NCBI RefSeq assembly: GCF_900106645.1
Contig: NZ_FNMV01000004.1
Location: 1 to 64,000 of the forward strand
Direction: 5' to 3'
DNA: 64,000 nt
DNA from: Flavobacterium degerlachei
Lineage (GTDB): Bacteria; Bacteroidota; Bacteroidia; Flavobacteriales; Flavobacteriaceae
A program made the position numbers and the translations under genes. The notes under the pieces are model-generated. The model was given only the letters and a program-made list of their open reading frames with translations. It did no database searches and was not told where the DNA came from. This document shows positions 8,474 to 17,772 of the stretch, one piece after another. Position 1 is the stretch's first letter. Each line of letters begins with the position of its first letter.

Positions 8474-9171
8474 GTTTTGTAAAATCGTTTGATAAAATTA
8501 TCATTACCTCAAACCGTGACGAAAAGGTAATTAGACCCAATGCAATAGCTCCTCAAAATTATATCATAAAAGGTAAAAACGTTATTTTTCCTAAAGATCC
8601 AAGAGCGGGTGGGACTTGGTATGTAGTAGATGAAACGGGAACTGTCTTGGTTTTATTGAATGGTGCCAGCGAGAAACATCAGCTCGAACTGCCTTACAGA
8701 AAAAGCAGAGGATTGATTGTTTTAGATCTTATAAGTAGCGTTTCGCCAAAGGATTTCTGGAAAGAAATGGATTTGGTAAACATAGAGCCTTTTACCTTAG
8801 TATTATTTCAGAATGAAAAACTCTTTCAGTTGAGATGGAATGGAGAAAGTAAAGAGACTGTCGAACTAAACTGCAGTGAAAAACATATTTGGTCTTCATC
8901 AACACTATATCCAGCTGACATTAGAAAAGAGCGTTCGGATGCTTTTTATTCCTTTTTGGATAATAATCCTATAATTTCAGAAAACGAAATATATCAATTT
9001 CATCGATATTCAGACTCTGAAAATCAAGAAAAAGGATTGGTCATAAATAGAAATAACGAGCTGAAAACCTTGAGTATTACACAGTCAGTAATCGAGAAAA
9101 ATAAAGTGGCCATTTTGCATTATGATTTGGTTGCGCAAAAAGATACTTGCACCTCATTTATAATTATTTAA
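8461..9171 (+). CDS. NRDE family protein (TANGO2-like)
   Basis: The 236-residue protein starts MCTVSFVKS and contains the defining SNRDE motif at about residues 18-22, followed by PRAGGTWYVVDETG (about residue 47), the conserved core of the NRDE/TANGO2 family. The cysteine at position 2 suggests an N-terminal-nucleophile fold once Met is removed, a family-level idea and not shown here. Cellular role unknown; the eukaryotic relative is linked to lipid and haem handling. It overlaps the DinB-like gene and precedes an ATP-grasp gene. Confidence 0.85.
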   Translation: MCTVSFVKSFDKIIITSNRDEKVIRPNAIAPQNYIIKGKNVIFPKDPRAGGTWYVVDETGTVLVLLNGASEKHQLELPYRKSRGLIVLDLISSVSPKDFWKEMDLVNIEPFTLVLFQNEKLFQLRWNGESKETVELNCSEKHIWSSSTLYPADIRKERSDAFYSFLDNNPIISENEIYQFHRYSDSENQEKGLVINRNNELKTLSITQSVIEKNKVAILHYDLVAQKDTCTSFIII

Positions 9172-9185
9172 ATTTATTCCGAGTG

Positions 9186-10235
9186 ATGAAAAATAGCAGA
9201 AACAAACTACTGTTTCACAAGATTACCCACTGGGAATATTGGCCTTTTCAGGTCGTTTATATTCCAATATATTTTCTTTGGATCTTTTACTCGTTTAAAG
9301 CTAGGTCTATTTTTTTCTTTAATGCATCAAATCCTTCTATAAAAAATGGTGGGTTTATTATGGAATCCAAGAAAGCTATTTATAATTTAATTCCGCCGCA
9401 CTATTACCCAAAAACTGAACTTATAAAGGAAGCCACGGCATTAACGCAAATAGAAAAAATAATCAGTGATGCAGGTATAAACTACCCATTGATTGCCAAA
9501 CCAGACATTGGTTTGCGTGGTTCTGGTGTAATGAAAATAAATACTGTCGCTGATTTAGAGCAATATGCTTTAAAAGCAAATTTTGACTATGTGATTCAAG
9601 ATTTAATTCCTTTTAAAAATGAGGTTGGTATTTTTTACGTGCGGTATCCTGATCAAAAGTCAGGAAAGCTTACCGGAATTGTATCTAAAGAATTTATGAT
9701 ACTCACTGGAAATGGTACGGCTACTATCGAAGGATTAATAAAAGAGAATCCAAGGTATGAATTGCAATTAAAAGTATTGAGACAAGAATTTGGAGAAAAA
9801 CTAAAGGAGATATTGGCACAAGGAGAAAAGTTGAATTTGGTCCCTTATGGGAATCATGCTCGAGGCGCAAAATTTATTGACGGAAGTCATTGGATTACTC
9901 CAAAGCTAGAAGAGACCATTAATGAAATGTGTCTGCAAATACCAGGGTTTTATTTTGGAAGATTGGATGTGATGTACAATACAATTGAAGAATTAGAACG
10001 CGGAGAAAACTTTTCAATAGTGGAGTTAAATGGCGCTGCAAGTGAACCAACTCATATTTATGACCCTAAACATTCTTTGTTTTTTGCATGGAAGGAATTG
10101 GCTAGACATATTACCTATATGTATGAAATAAGTGTTGCCAATAATAAAATGGGAACTCCTTATCTTGACCATAAACTAGGCATGCGTGAATATAGAATGC
10201 ATCTGGAACAAAGCAATAAAATTGTCAATTTCTAA
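9186..10235 (+). CDS. ATP-grasp ligase-like protein with N-terminal membrane segment
   Basis: From the ATG at 9186 it has about 349 residues. A hydrophobic segment near residues 20-36 (YIPIYFLWIFYSF) is followed by a cytosolic ATP-grasp domain. Visible hallmarks are the ATP-lysine region YPLIAKPDIGLRGSGV, the strand YVIQDLIPF, FGRLDVMY, and the metal-binding end FSIVELNGAASEP. The layout is like D-Ala-D-Ala ligase, but substrate and product are unknown. An in-frame ATG at 9147 lies inside the NRDE gene and is less likely. The next gene starts one base after its stop. Confidence 0.75.
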   Translation: MKNSRNKLLFHKITHWEYWPFQVVYIPIYFLWIFYSFKARSIFFFNASNPSIKNGGFIMESKKAIYNLIPPHYYPKTELIKEATALTQIEKIISDAGINYPLIAKPDIGLRGSGVMKINTVADLEQYALKANFDYVIQDLIPFKNEVGIFYVRYPDQKSGKLTGIVSKEFMILTGNGTATIEGLIKENPRYELQLKVLRQEFGEKLKEILAQGEKLNLVPYGNHARGAKFIDGSHWITPKLEETINEMCLQIPGFYFGRLDVMYNTIEELERGENFSIVELNGAASEPTHIYDPKHSLFFAWKELARHITYMYEISVANNKMGTPYLDHKLGMREYRMHLEQSNKIVNF

Positions 10236-10236
10236 T

Positions 10237-10878
10237 ATGATGAAGAGATTTAAAAATATTCTTGTTGGTTTTTCGGTGAGCTTTATTGGTTCAATTCCGC
10301 TGGGATATTTGAATGTTGTTGGATTCGAAATCTTTTCTGCTTTTGGGGTTGAAGAACTACTTTTATATTTACTGGGCGTCATTTTTATTGAAGCCTTTAT
10401 CGTTTACTATACCTTAATTTTTGCAAATCGTTTAGTCAATAATAAAAAGCTAATGAAATTTATTGACATCTTTGGGATTGTCTTTTTGTTGATTTTGGCC
10501 TATTCCTTTTATTCACTGTCAAGCGGAACTATAGCAAACCGTAACTATTTAGAAAAATATATTAGCTATTCCCCTTTTTTAATTGGTTTAATATTGAGTA
10601 GTTTGAATTTTCTTCAACTACCGTTCTGGACCGGCTGGAACCTCTACTTGATTAATGGAGAATATATAAAAACAAAGAGTTCTCTGAAGTTCTATTATTT
10701 AGCTGGAACCTTAATTGGGACTTTTGCAGGAATGATTGCATTGGTTTATTTTTTACATTCTCTTTCTCAAAACACCGAAAATTTCTCAAAATACTTGATG
10801 CCCATAATTATTCCGGTATTTTTCATAGTTTTGGCTATTGTCCAAGGCTATAAAGTATTTAAAAAATATTTCCGTTAG
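10237..10878 (+). CDS. LysE-like multi-helix membrane protein
   Basis: The start ATGATG at 10237 directly follows the ATP-grasp stop codon. The product has about 213 residues with five to six hydrophobic helices. The first helix carries GSIPLGYLNVVGFEI, comparable with the first helix of LysE/RhtB amino-acid exporters, where a PGP motif is usual; here it is altered. The other helices fit that topology. The tight link with the ATP-grasp gene suggests it could move that enzyme's product or a precursor, but this is inference. Confidence 0.55.
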   Translation: MMKRFKNILVGFSVSFIGSIPLGYLNVVGFEIFSAFGVEELLLYLLGVIFIEAFIVYYTLIFANRLVNNKKLMKFIDIFGIVFLLILAYSFYSLSSGTIANRNYLEKYISYSPFLIGLILSSLNFLQLPFWTGWNLYLINGEYIKTKSSLKFYYLAGTLIGTFAGMIALVYFLHSLSQNTENFSKYLMPIIIPVFFIVLAIVQGYKVFKKYFR

Positions 10879-10911
10879 AGACAATCAGATTCAATTACGA
10901 AAAATCAAATT

Positions 10912-11889
10912 ATGAGAAATTTTATATTGCTGCTTCCATTACTCTTTTTATGCTGTAAGCCAAATTCTAATTTAGTTGCAGATGTGGTCGAGGTAACTTC
11001 ACAGAAGTCAGCAGCCATTCATTACCAAGTCAAAGAGCATGAAGTAGCAGATATGCTACAATATCTCTCGTCAGATGAGTTAGAGGGAAGGGAAACGGGT
11101 AGAAAAGGGATGGAGAAAGCGGCAGTTTACTTAGAAACCTTTTTTAAGAGTAATAATGTTGCGCCCTACTTTTCTTCTTATCGAGATACTTTGTCTAATT
11201 TTAAAGGAACGGCTTATAATATTGTAGGCTATATAGAGGGAAGTGATCCCGTGCTGAAGAAAGAATTTATTTTGATAAGTGGTCATTACGATCATATAGG
11301 ATTATCAAAAACAGCTGTTAATGGTGATTTTATTAATAATGGCGCAAATGATGACGCTTCGGGAACTACAGCAGTAGCCGAAATGGCAAAGTATTTTAGT
11401 GCTACTAAATCAAATAAAAGAAGCCTGTTATTTGTATTCTTTGTTGGAGAAGAAAAAGGACTGTTAGGATCTAAGCATTTGGCAAAAAAACTGAAAGAGC
11501 AAAACTTCAACCTCTATGCGCAGTTTAATATTGAAATGATTGGGGTTCCTATGAAAAGGGATTATTTAGCCTATATATCGGGTTTTGACAAATCTAATAT
11601 GGCGAGTAAAATTAATCAATATACTGGGAAGAACACTATTGGCTTTCTTCGTAAAGAAGCGGAATTAAGATTGTTTTATCGCTCAGATAATTACTCTTTT
11701 TATGATGTGTTTCATGTGCCTTGCCATTCTGTGAGCACTTTTGATTTTGATAATTTCGACTACTACCACCATGTGTCTGATGAATTTAAAATGATGGATA
11801 TAGTGCATATGACTTCCTTTATTCAGGAAATGCTACCGGCAGTGACAGAAATGACCAACACAGCGAGCCGTGAAATTCACATGAATTAG
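10912..11889 (+). CDS. M28 family zinc peptidase, lipoprotein
   Basis: The N-terminus MRNFILLLPLLFLCCKPNS is a lipoprotein signal peptide with the lipidation cysteine near residue 14 or 15. Zinc ligands of the M28 aminopeptidase fold are all visible: GHYDHIG (His), NNGANDDASG (bridging Asp), VGEEKGLLGS (catalytic and ligand Glu), NIEMIG, and the last His in YYHHVSDE. Expected role is exo-acting hydrolysis of peptides in the periplasm or at the outer membrane. It follows the LysE-like gene by 33 bases. Confidence 0.9.
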   Translation: MRNFILLLPLLFLCCKPNSNLVADVVEVTSQKSAAIHYQVKEHEVADMLQYLSSDELEGRETGRKGMEKAAVYLETFFKSNNVAPYFSSYRDTLSNFKGTAYNIVGYIEGSDPVLKKEFILISGHYDHIGLSKTAVNGDFINNGANDDASGTTAVAEMAKYFSATKSNKRSLLFVFFVGEEKGLLGSKHLAKKLKEQNFNLYAQFNIEMIGVPMKRDYLAYISGFDKSNMASKINQYTGKNTIGFLRKEAELRLFYRSDNYSFYDVFHVPCHSVSTFDFDNFDYYHHVSDEFKMMDIVHMTSFIQEMLPAVTEMTNTASREIHMN

Positions 11890-11933
11890 CTTTTTTGGAT
11901 CGCTGTAATTAGTGATGTTTTGTTAGTTTTGTT

Positions 11934-11941
11934 TATTTTTG
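11934..11941 (+). promoter_or_regulatory. -7 box before the SDR gene, predicted leaderless
   Basis: TATTTTTG matches TAnnTTTG and is separated from the ATG at 11946 by the four bases CCTT. No good -33 element is seen at the usual distance, so the call rests on the -7 box and the spacing it shares with three other genes here. Confidence 0.45.
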
Positions 11942-11945
11942 CCTT

Positions 11946-12623
11946 ATGAAAAATATTATAGTAACAGGTACAAGTAGGGGAATAGGATATGAGCTGGCTT
12001 TGAAATTTGCTAATGCAGGACATCAGGTTCTCGCTATTTCTAGAAAAACTCCTCGAATTCTTATTGAAAATAAAAACATTACTTGTCTGTCTGTAGATCT
12101 TTCAAACGAAGCTGATTTAGATAAAGTAAATGATTTTTTGTCGACTACTTGGAAAAAAGTAGATGCGATTGTTCATAATGCAGGTAGTTTTATGTTGAAA
12201 CCTTTTTCAGAAACGGAACAAAAAGATTTTGAAGATATTTATAAAGTAAATGTTTTTGCTGTTGCAAATTTGACTCGTATTTGCTTGCCGTATCTACAAA
12301 AAGGAAGCCATGTTGTTACCATAAGTTCTATGGGAGGAATTCAAGGCAGTCTTAAATTTGCAGGATTAGCAGCTTATAGTTCAAGTAAAGGAGCTGTGAT
12401 TACCTTGTCAGAATTATTGTCAGAAGAATATAAAGAAAGAGGTATTTCTTTTAATGTTTTGGCTTTAGGGGCAGTACAAACAGAAATGTTAGAAGAAGCT
12501 TTCCCAGGGTATCAAGCACCGATAAAAGCCAACGAAATGGCTGATTATATTTTTGACTTTACATTGACAGGAAATAAATACTACAATGGGAAAGTACTAC
12601 AAGTATCCTCAACAAACCCATAA
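11946..12623 (+). CDS. Short-chain dehydrogenase/reductase
   Basis: A 225-residue NAD(P)-dependent oxidoreductase. It has the cofactor motif TGTSRGIGYELA (about residues 7-18), NAG in VHNAGSF, the catalytic Ser in ISSMGG and the active-site YSSSK (about residues 146-150). It then carries the LGAVQTEM segment. It is shorter than typical 250-residue members, and the substrate cannot be inferred. The SprT-like gene follows after 12 bases. Confidence 0.9.
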   Translation: MKNIIVTGTSRGIGYELALKFANAGHQVLAISRKTPRILIENKNITCLSVDLSNEADLDKVNDFLSTTWKKVDAIVHNAGSFMLKPFSETEQKDFEDIYKVNVFAVANLTRICLPYLQKGSHVVTISSMGGIQGSLKFAGLAAYSSSKGAVITLSELLSEEYKERGISFNVLALGAVQTEMLEEAFPGYQAPIKANEMADYIFDFTLTGNKYYNGKVLQVSSTNP

Positions 12624-12635
12624 TTCCTAATTGCT

Positions 12636-13235
12636 TTGAGCGAAACACTTGCAAGATATATTCCGGAACACGCTGTAAAACCCGTTTTTGAGCTAATTGT
12701 GGTCAACCGTGTGCATCTCAAAATTGTAAACGAAAGGCAAACACGTCATGGAGATTACAGAAAGGGATTGAACGGGAAGCACGAAATTACGGTTAATTCA
12801 AATCTGAATAAATATAAGTTTCTGATGACCTTGATTCATGAAATTTCTCATCTGGTTGCTTTTGAGAAATATGGACGGAATATAAAACCGCATGGGAATG
12901 AGTGGAAATATTCCTTTCAGCAGATGATGGTTCCTTTTATTAGACCAGAAATTTTCCCAAATCATCTGTTGCCATTACTAGCCAAGCATTTTAGGAATCC
13001 TACTGCAAGTAGTGATACTGATGCAACTTTGTCATTGGCATTAAAGCAATTTGACAAACAAAATGATAAAAACTACGTATTTGAGATTCCGTACGGTAGT
13101 GTTTTTAGAATCCAAAACGGAAAGATTTTTAAGAAAATAGCAATCCGAACCAAGCGTTTTGAATGCTTGGAGGTGAGTTCGGGGAAAATGTATCTTTTTA
13201 ATCCAAATGCTGAGGTAGAGTTATTACCACATTGA
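12636..13235 (+). CDS. SprT-like zinc metalloprotease-fold protein
   Basis: The 199-residue protein begins with a TTG codon (MSETLARYIPEHAVKPVF). The zinc motif HEISHLVAFEKYG (about residues 69-81) is of HExxH type, with a further His in KPHGNEWK. The C-terminal half resembles the zinc-ribbon region of SprT proteins but shows no CxxC pair. SprT/Spartan relatives act on DNA-bound or damaged proteins; the bacterial role is not settled. No ATG fits better upstream. Confidence 0.85.
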   Translation: MSETLARYIPEHAVKPVFELIVVNRVHLKIVNERQTRHGDYRKGLNGKHEITVNSNLNKYKFLMTLIHEISHLVAFEKYGRNIKPHGNEWKYSFQQMMVPFIRPEIFPNHLLPLLAKHFRNPTASSDTDATLSLALKQFDKQNDKNYVFEIPYGSVFRIQNGKIFKKIAIRTKRFECLEVSSGKMYLFNPNAEVELLPH

Positions 13236-13280
13236 TTTATGACATAGGAAACATTCGAGAATATTTATTAATAGCTTGAT

Positions 13281-14042
13281 TTACTCCTTTAAATAGGCTT
13301 CTCTGACTTTCTTAAATAAATTTGATGAATAAACGAAGTCTACAACATCTTGATTGTCAGTTTTAAAAATCTCTTCTTTTGTTCCTTGCCAAGCTTTTAA
13401 TCCGTTTTTTAGAAATAAAATATTTTCACCAATTTCCATTACTGAGTTCATATCATGTGTATTGATAACCGTAGTTATATCGTACTCTTCAGTAATTTCT
13501 TTAATAAGGTTATCAATTAATATGGCAGTATTTGGATCTAAACCTGAGTTAGGTTCGTCACAAAAAAGGTATTTCGGTCTGTTCACAATTGCTCTTGCAA
13601 TAGCCACACGTTTTTGCATTCCACCCGAAATTTGTGAAGGTAGTTTATTGTGTGCGTCCACTAAATCGACTCGTTTTAGTACTTGATCAACCCTTTCCTT
13701 AATTTTTGCGCTATTATCTTTGGTAAACATCCTTAGCGGGAAGCCTACATTTTCTGCTACTGTCATTGAATCAAACAAGGCACTGCCTTGAAAAACCATT
13801 CCAATTTCAGTTCTCAGTTCTCTTTTTTCACCGTCTTCTAATTCAGAGTATACCCTTCCGTCAAAACAGATTTTTCCTGACTCGGGTGTATGAATTCCCA
13901 AAAGACTTTTTAGTAGAACCGTTTTTCCCGAACCACTTTGTCCAATAATTAGATTTGTTTTTCCAGTTTCAAAAACGCTCGAAATTCCCTTAAGAATTTT
14001 AGTTCCTGCGAATGATTTTTCTAAGTTTATTATCTCTATCAT
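13281..14042 (-). CDS. ABC transporter ATP-binding protein, MlaF-type
   Basis: Starting at the ATG at 14042 (MIEIINLEKSF), the 253 residues form one ABC ATPase: Walker A GQSGSGKT (about residues 36-43), Q-loop VFQGSALF, signature ISGGMQKRVAIARA, Walker B YLFCDEPNSGLDP and a switch His in INTHD. The start codon overlaps the stop of the MlaE-type permease by four bases (ATGA). It should power phospholipid movement between the membranes. The mlaD-type partner is not adjacent. Confidence 0.9.
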   Translation of the reverse strand: MIEIINLEKSFAGTKILKGISSVFETGKTNLIIGQSGSGKTVLLKSLLGIHTPESGKICFDGRVYSELEDGEKRELRTEIGMVFQGSALFDSMTVAENVGFPLRMFTKDNSAKIKERVDQVLKRVDLVDAHNKLPSQISGGMQKRVAIARAIVNRPKYLFCDEPNSGLDPNTAILIDNLIKEITEEYDITTVINTHDMNSVMEIGENILFLKNGLKAWQGTKEEIFKTDNQDVVDFVYSSNLFKKVREAYLKE

Positions 14043-14788
14043 GCTCCTAGTAACAACTGCGTTAGTATATAATTGAAAAGTATTATTGAAACTGATGTCC
14101 ATACGAAAGCTACGGTACTGGCTTTACCCACTTCTAATGCTCCACCTTTCATGTAGTAACCATGAAACGATGGGATAGTGGCTAATAACATAGCAAATAT
14201 TAGTGTTTTTATAAAAGCGTATGCAATATGAAACGGGATGAAATCCATCTGAGCTCCATTAACAAATTCAGCACTCGAGGTGAAACCACCGTATACACCA
14301 GCCATCCAGCCGCCCAGAATCCCTAGGAACATAGCAATTCCAATAAGGAATGGATATAGTAACAAAGCGATTATTTTAGGGAATACAAGATAATTTAGTG
14401 AATTGACTCCCATTACTTCTAAGGCATCTATTTGTTCGGTTACTCTCATGGTTCCGATACTAGATGTAATAAAAGAGCCCATTTTTCCAGCCATAATTAC
14501 AGAGATGAAAGTAGGTGCAAATTCCAATATTATCGATTGTCGTGTGGCAAAACCGATGAGGTATTTTGGAATTAATGGATTGGTAAGGTTAAGTGCCGTT
14601 TGTATGGCAACAACTCCCCCAACAAAGAAAGAGATGAAAGCAACTATACCTAATGATTCAATGACTAAGTCATCAATTTCCTTGAAGATAAGTTTTTTCA
14701 TTACAGACCATTTGGTTTGTTTGCTGAAAATTTCCTTTAGCATCAAGAAGTATCTTCCTATCTGCGTTATATATCGAATGAGCATCAT
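14039..14788 (-). CDS. MlaE-type ABC transporter permease
   Basis: A 249-residue inner-membrane permease of the MlaE/YrbE family. It has about five to six hydrophobic helices, with family-typical GGVVAIQTALN, EFAPTFISVIMAGKMGSFITS and EQIDALEVMGVNS in the middle. Together with the overlapping ATPase gene it would form the core of a lipid transporter that keeps the outer membrane asymmetric. A -7 box TAATTTTG lies at 14815-14822. The start MM at 14788 or 14785 cannot be separated. Confidence 0.92.
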   Translation of the reverse strand: MMLIRYITQIGRYFLMLKEIFSKQTKWSVMKKLIFKEIDDLVIESLGIVAFISFFVGGVVAIQTALNLTNPLIPKYLIGFATRQSIILEFAPTFISVIMAGKMGSFITSSIGTMRVTEQIDALEVMGVNSLNYLVFPKIIALLLYPFLIGIAMFLGILGGWMAGVYGGFTSSAEFVNGAQMDFIPFHIAYAFIKTLIFAMLLATIPSFHGYYMKGGALEVGKASTVAFVWTSVSIILFNYILTQLLLGA

Positions 14789-14880
14789 ATGTTTTACGAT
14801 TATGGGCTAAATTACAAAATTAGTTATGAGTAATAAGTTATCGGTAATGAGTTTTTTCAAATATCCGATTCTTGAGATAT

Positions 14881-15729
14881 TTAAAAAAGTTTTTCCTTCA
14901 TCTTTTTCAAGCGATAGTTCTTTATGAACTTTGCTTGTTCTGGGGTAACTAATAAGGGCGTTTTTGCAGTTTTTGCTTTCCAGAAACCTTTTATATAATC
15001 TATAAAGAGTAATGGTTTCTTTTTCATCATTGCCAGCTTAGCTGATGCTATGGCTGTTATTGCAAAACCATATCCTAGTGTATAAAAAGCCTCGCCTTGT
15101 TTATAGCGTGCCGTTTTGTTGTAGTTTGCTCCGGTAGGTTTAAGATGTTTTACGTGTAAAGAAGCATCTGTTATTACTTTCCAATTGTAGAACTTACAAA
15201 GTAATTCATCAACAGTATCCCAACCCATTTGAGGTTTTAAACCGCCAATTTGCTTGAAAGTTTCTTTTCGGTAGGCTTTAAGTGCACCACGAATATGATC
15301 TTTATCGGTCAAATTCTCTAATACCCATTGCCCATTTTTTTCAATATAACAAAAACCGCCAACCATGCCAATTTTGCTGTCTGATTGAAAGTGCTTTATG
15401 ATTGTTTCGAAATAATTATCGGGAAAAACCAAATCGGCGTCGGCTTTCATCATAATATCATATCCATCATCGAGCGTTTCTAAACCAGCGTTAAAGGCTT
15501 GAATCACCTTGCTTCCTGGTAAGTGTATAGCGCTTGAGGTTTTGTTTACCAATGTTATAAACGGATTTTCTTTGGCGAAAGCCAATACAATTTCGGCAGT
15601 TTTATCAGTCGAATTGTCATTGACCACAACTACTTTTTTAGGTAAATGCGTTTGCGAAATCAAGGATTGCAATGTTAACGAAATAAAAGCTTCTTCGTTG
15701 TGCGCCGGTATAACAATATAGTATTCCAT
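14881..15729 (-). CDS. Family 2 glycosyltransferase
   Basis: The 282-residue protein has a GT-A fold. The nucleotide-sugar site is VVNDNSTDKT near residues 36-45, the metal-binding DxD is in KADADLVF near residue 95, and a WDTVDELL acceptor-side motif follows. The C-terminal stretch is basic with little hydrophobicity. It probably builds a surface polysaccharide or lipid glycan. Its start codon touches the stop of the methyltransferase gene, so the two form a unit. Confidence 0.9.
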   Translation of the reverse strand: MEYYIVIPAHNEEAFISLTLQSLISQTHLPKKVVVVNDNSTDKTAEIVLAFAKENPFITLVNKTSSAIHLPGSKVIQAFNAGLETLDDGYDIMMKADADLVFPDNYFETIIKHFQSDSKIGMVGGFCYIEKNGQWVLENLTDKDHIRGALKAYRKETFKQIGGLKPQMGWDTVDELLCKFYNWKVITDASLHVKHLKPTGANYNKTARYKQGEAFYTLGYGFAITAIASAKLAMMKKKPLLFIDYIKGFWKAKTAKTPLLVTPEQAKFIKNYRLKKMKEKLF

Positions 15730-16253
15730 TATTTTATTCTTTCGGCATAAACGATATAATACCTATTTGTGAAACGACGTAATAGGGGACGGATTCCAAT
15801 TTTATTGACTGGATTAGTCCATTTTTGACGGTCGATAATCTTCCATCCTGTTTTTTCCAAAAGCCAGTCTAGCTGCCAATCTTCAAATTCATGATAATGT
15901 CTGTCCCACATGTCTGTTTTGCTTCTGTAAGCTGGTGAAAACCACAAACGCATTGGAATAGATATGAAAAGCTTATCTGATTTTATTTCGCTTAAAATAG
16001 TATATGGATTCAGTAAATGCTCAAATATTTCAAAAGCAGTTACTACATCTTGTTTTTCTGCTGAAAATACGGATTGGTCAATATCTAAATCTTCACCGCT
16101 TGTATTCTTGACTGAATAACCAGCTTCTTTCATGATTTTTGAAAAAGGATTTTCGACTCCTAAATCTAGAATGGTTTCAGCAGTTGAGGTGTGCTTGTTT
16201 AAAAATTCTAAAGTGTGTTTGAATCTTTTATTGGGAAACGTTTTTTCGTACAT
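15729..16253 (-). CDS. SAM-dependent methyltransferase-like protein
   Basis: From the ATG at 16253 (MYEKTFPNKRFKH) the product has about 174 residues. It shows a Rossmann methyltransferase core: ILDLGVENPFS as motif I, an acidic position in GEDLDIDQSV and VVTAFEIFEHLLNP as the motif IV region. It is short, and motif I lacks a full GxGxG, so the cofactor site is somewhat degenerate. A longer reading would start at a TTG at 16274. Two -7 boxes, TACCTTTG (16280-16287) and TATCTTTG (16288-16295), lie just upstream. Confidence 0.75.
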   Translation of the reverse strand: MYEKTFPNKRFKHTLEFLNKHTSTAETILDLGVENPFSKIMKEAGYSVKNTSGEDLDIDQSVFSAEKQDVVTAFEIFEHLLNPYTILSEIKSDKLFISIPMRLWFSPAYRSKTDMWDRHYHEFEDWQLDWLLEKTGWKIIDRQKWTNPVNKIGIRPLLRRFTNRYYIVYAERIK

Positions 16254-16317
16254 TTTTTTAATGGGTATAAACAAAGGCGCAAAGGTACAAAGATATATTT
16301 CTTGTTTAGCAGATTTT

Positions 16318-16459
16318 TAGCCCAGATAGAAATGAAAAGCCCACAATTAAAAAAGGCAGTTTTTATTAGCTTAAAAAAGCGACTAAAAGAAGCTCTTTTT
16401 GAGTTTTGTAAAAACACTTTTTTTAAGTGTGGACTTGTAGTGTATAGCTGGATTAGCTA
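16318..16459 (+). repeat. Dispersed intergenic hairpin repeat, copy 1
   Basis: About 142 bases start TAGCCCAGATAGAAATGAAA and end TATAGCTGGATTAGCTA. The ends are imperfect inverted repeats (TAGC..CCAG). Internal AAAAAGCGACTAAAAGAAGCT is shared, on the opposite strand, with the copy at 29374-29516. It fills nearly the whole space between the methyltransferase promoter and the end of the KAS III gene. Confidence 0.75.
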
Positions 16460-16468
16460 CAAATAATA

Positions 16469-17527
16469 CTAATATCTGTATACGAAGGCATTTACATTCA
16501 TTCCTGCTCCTACAGAAGCAAATAGCAGAACATCTCCTTTTTGAATAGATTGATTTTTTATTTCACCACGTATTAAAAGGTCAAAAAGAGTAGGTACAGT
16601 GGCAACACTGCTGTTTCCTAGCTCGCTTATACTCATAGGCATAATGTCTTGAGGTACCGGTCTATCGTGTAATTTGTAAAAACGTTGAATGATGGCTTCA
16701 TCCATTTTCTCATTAGCTTGATGAATTAAGATTTTTTTGACATCATCAATCGCAATTCCACTTTTGTCTAAACAACTTTTCATTGCTGCAGGAACGGTAG
16801 TTAGAGCAAATTCGTAGATTTTACGTCCGTGCATTTTTATGTAACGTGTGTCTGGATCTAAATCAGTATTGTATGATTTACCAAAAAACAAATAATTAGC
16901 TTCATCGATGGCGTAAGTTCCACTTTCATAAGAAAGCATTCCTGTTTCGTCATCAGAAGCTTCAATAATTGCTGCACCCGCACCATCTGAATAAATCATA
17001 GAATCTCTATCGTGATCATCAACAACTCTGGATAAGGTTTCAGAACCTATTACCAAACATCGCTTAGCCATGCCTGATTTGATAAATGCATTCGCTTGAA
17101 GTACCCCTTCGATCCAACCTGGACATCCAAAAAGGATATCATAGGCAACGCATTTTGGGTTTTTTATTTGCAATTTATTCTTAACTCGTGTAGCTAGACT
17201 TGGAAGCATGTCAGATTGAGTTGTTCCGTATTTTACATCACCAAAGTTATGTGCAAAAATAATGTAGTCAATCGTTTCAGAATCGATTGCTGCATTTTCT
17301 ATTGCTTTTTGGGCTGCCATAAAAGCTAGATCAGAAGAGTTTAAATTGTCTTCTGCATAGCGCCTATGCTCAATTCCTGTAATCCCCTTAAATTTGTTGA
17401 TTATAATATCATTTGGTTTCCCAAATGGCGTTCCGTCTTCATTTAAAAAAACATGATTGATAAAGTCAGTATTGCTTACTTTTTTCTCAGGAATATAACT
17501 TCCTATTCCAGTTATTTTTATTTTCAT
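16469..17527 (-). CDS. 3-oxoacyl-ACP synthase III family protein
   Basis: A 352-residue condensing enzyme of the KAS III (FabH-like) family. The catalytic triad is visible: Cys in DILFGCPGWIEG (about residue 124), His in ILIHQANEKMDE and Asn in ELGNSSVATVP. It is longer than housekeeping FabH (about 320) and stands alone, so it may start a specialised lipid rather than general fatty-acid synthesis. KAS III starter specificity cannot be read from the sequence. Confidence 0.88.
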   Translation of the reverse strand: MKIKITGIGSYIPEKKVSNTDFINHVFLNEDGTPFGKPNDIIINKFKGITGIEHRRYAEDNLNSSDLAFMAAQKAIENAAIDSETIDYIIFAHNFGDVKYGTTQSDMLPSLATRVKNKLQIKNPKCVAYDILFGCPGWIEGVLQANAFIKSGMAKRCLVIGSETLSRVVDDHDRDSMIYSDGAGAAIIEASDDETGMLSYESGTYAIDEANYLFFGKSYNTDLDPDTRYIKMHGRKIYEFALTTVPAAMKSCLDKSGIAIDDVKKILIHQANEKMDEAIIQRFYKLHDRPVPQDIMPMSISELGNSSVATVPTLFDLLIRGEIKNQSIQKGDVLLFASVGAGMNVNAFVYRY

Positions 17528-17770
17528 GGGTTTATTTTGAAAAAAATTTTAGGCTAATTTAAAGATAAAAAAATGATTATAGCTATGTTATTTACTATGC
17601 GTGCATATAATTATGATATAGTAATTATTTGGCTAATTTACTGATGATTTTTTAATAAATATTCAAAAATCGTATAGTTTTTATCGCGCATTTTATGATT
17701 GTCAAATTAGTACTTTTTTGAGGTGTTGTCTTTTGAAGGAAGATTTGGCTATAGCAAAGGTATTATATCT
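17528..17770. other. Gene-free spacer upstream of the KAS III gene
   Basis: About 240 bases without a plausible gene. The plus strand is richer in T and G than in A and C, like the other spacers here. No clear TAnnTTTG box at a convincing distance was found for the minus-strand KAS III gene. Confidence 0.5.
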
Positions 17771-17772
17771 TA

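Noticed and set aside
16132-16466. Several open frames on both strands around 16.1-16.5 kb
   Set aside because: They are shadows across the hairpin repeat and the methyltransferase promoter; starts and ends make no sense and no family is recognised.
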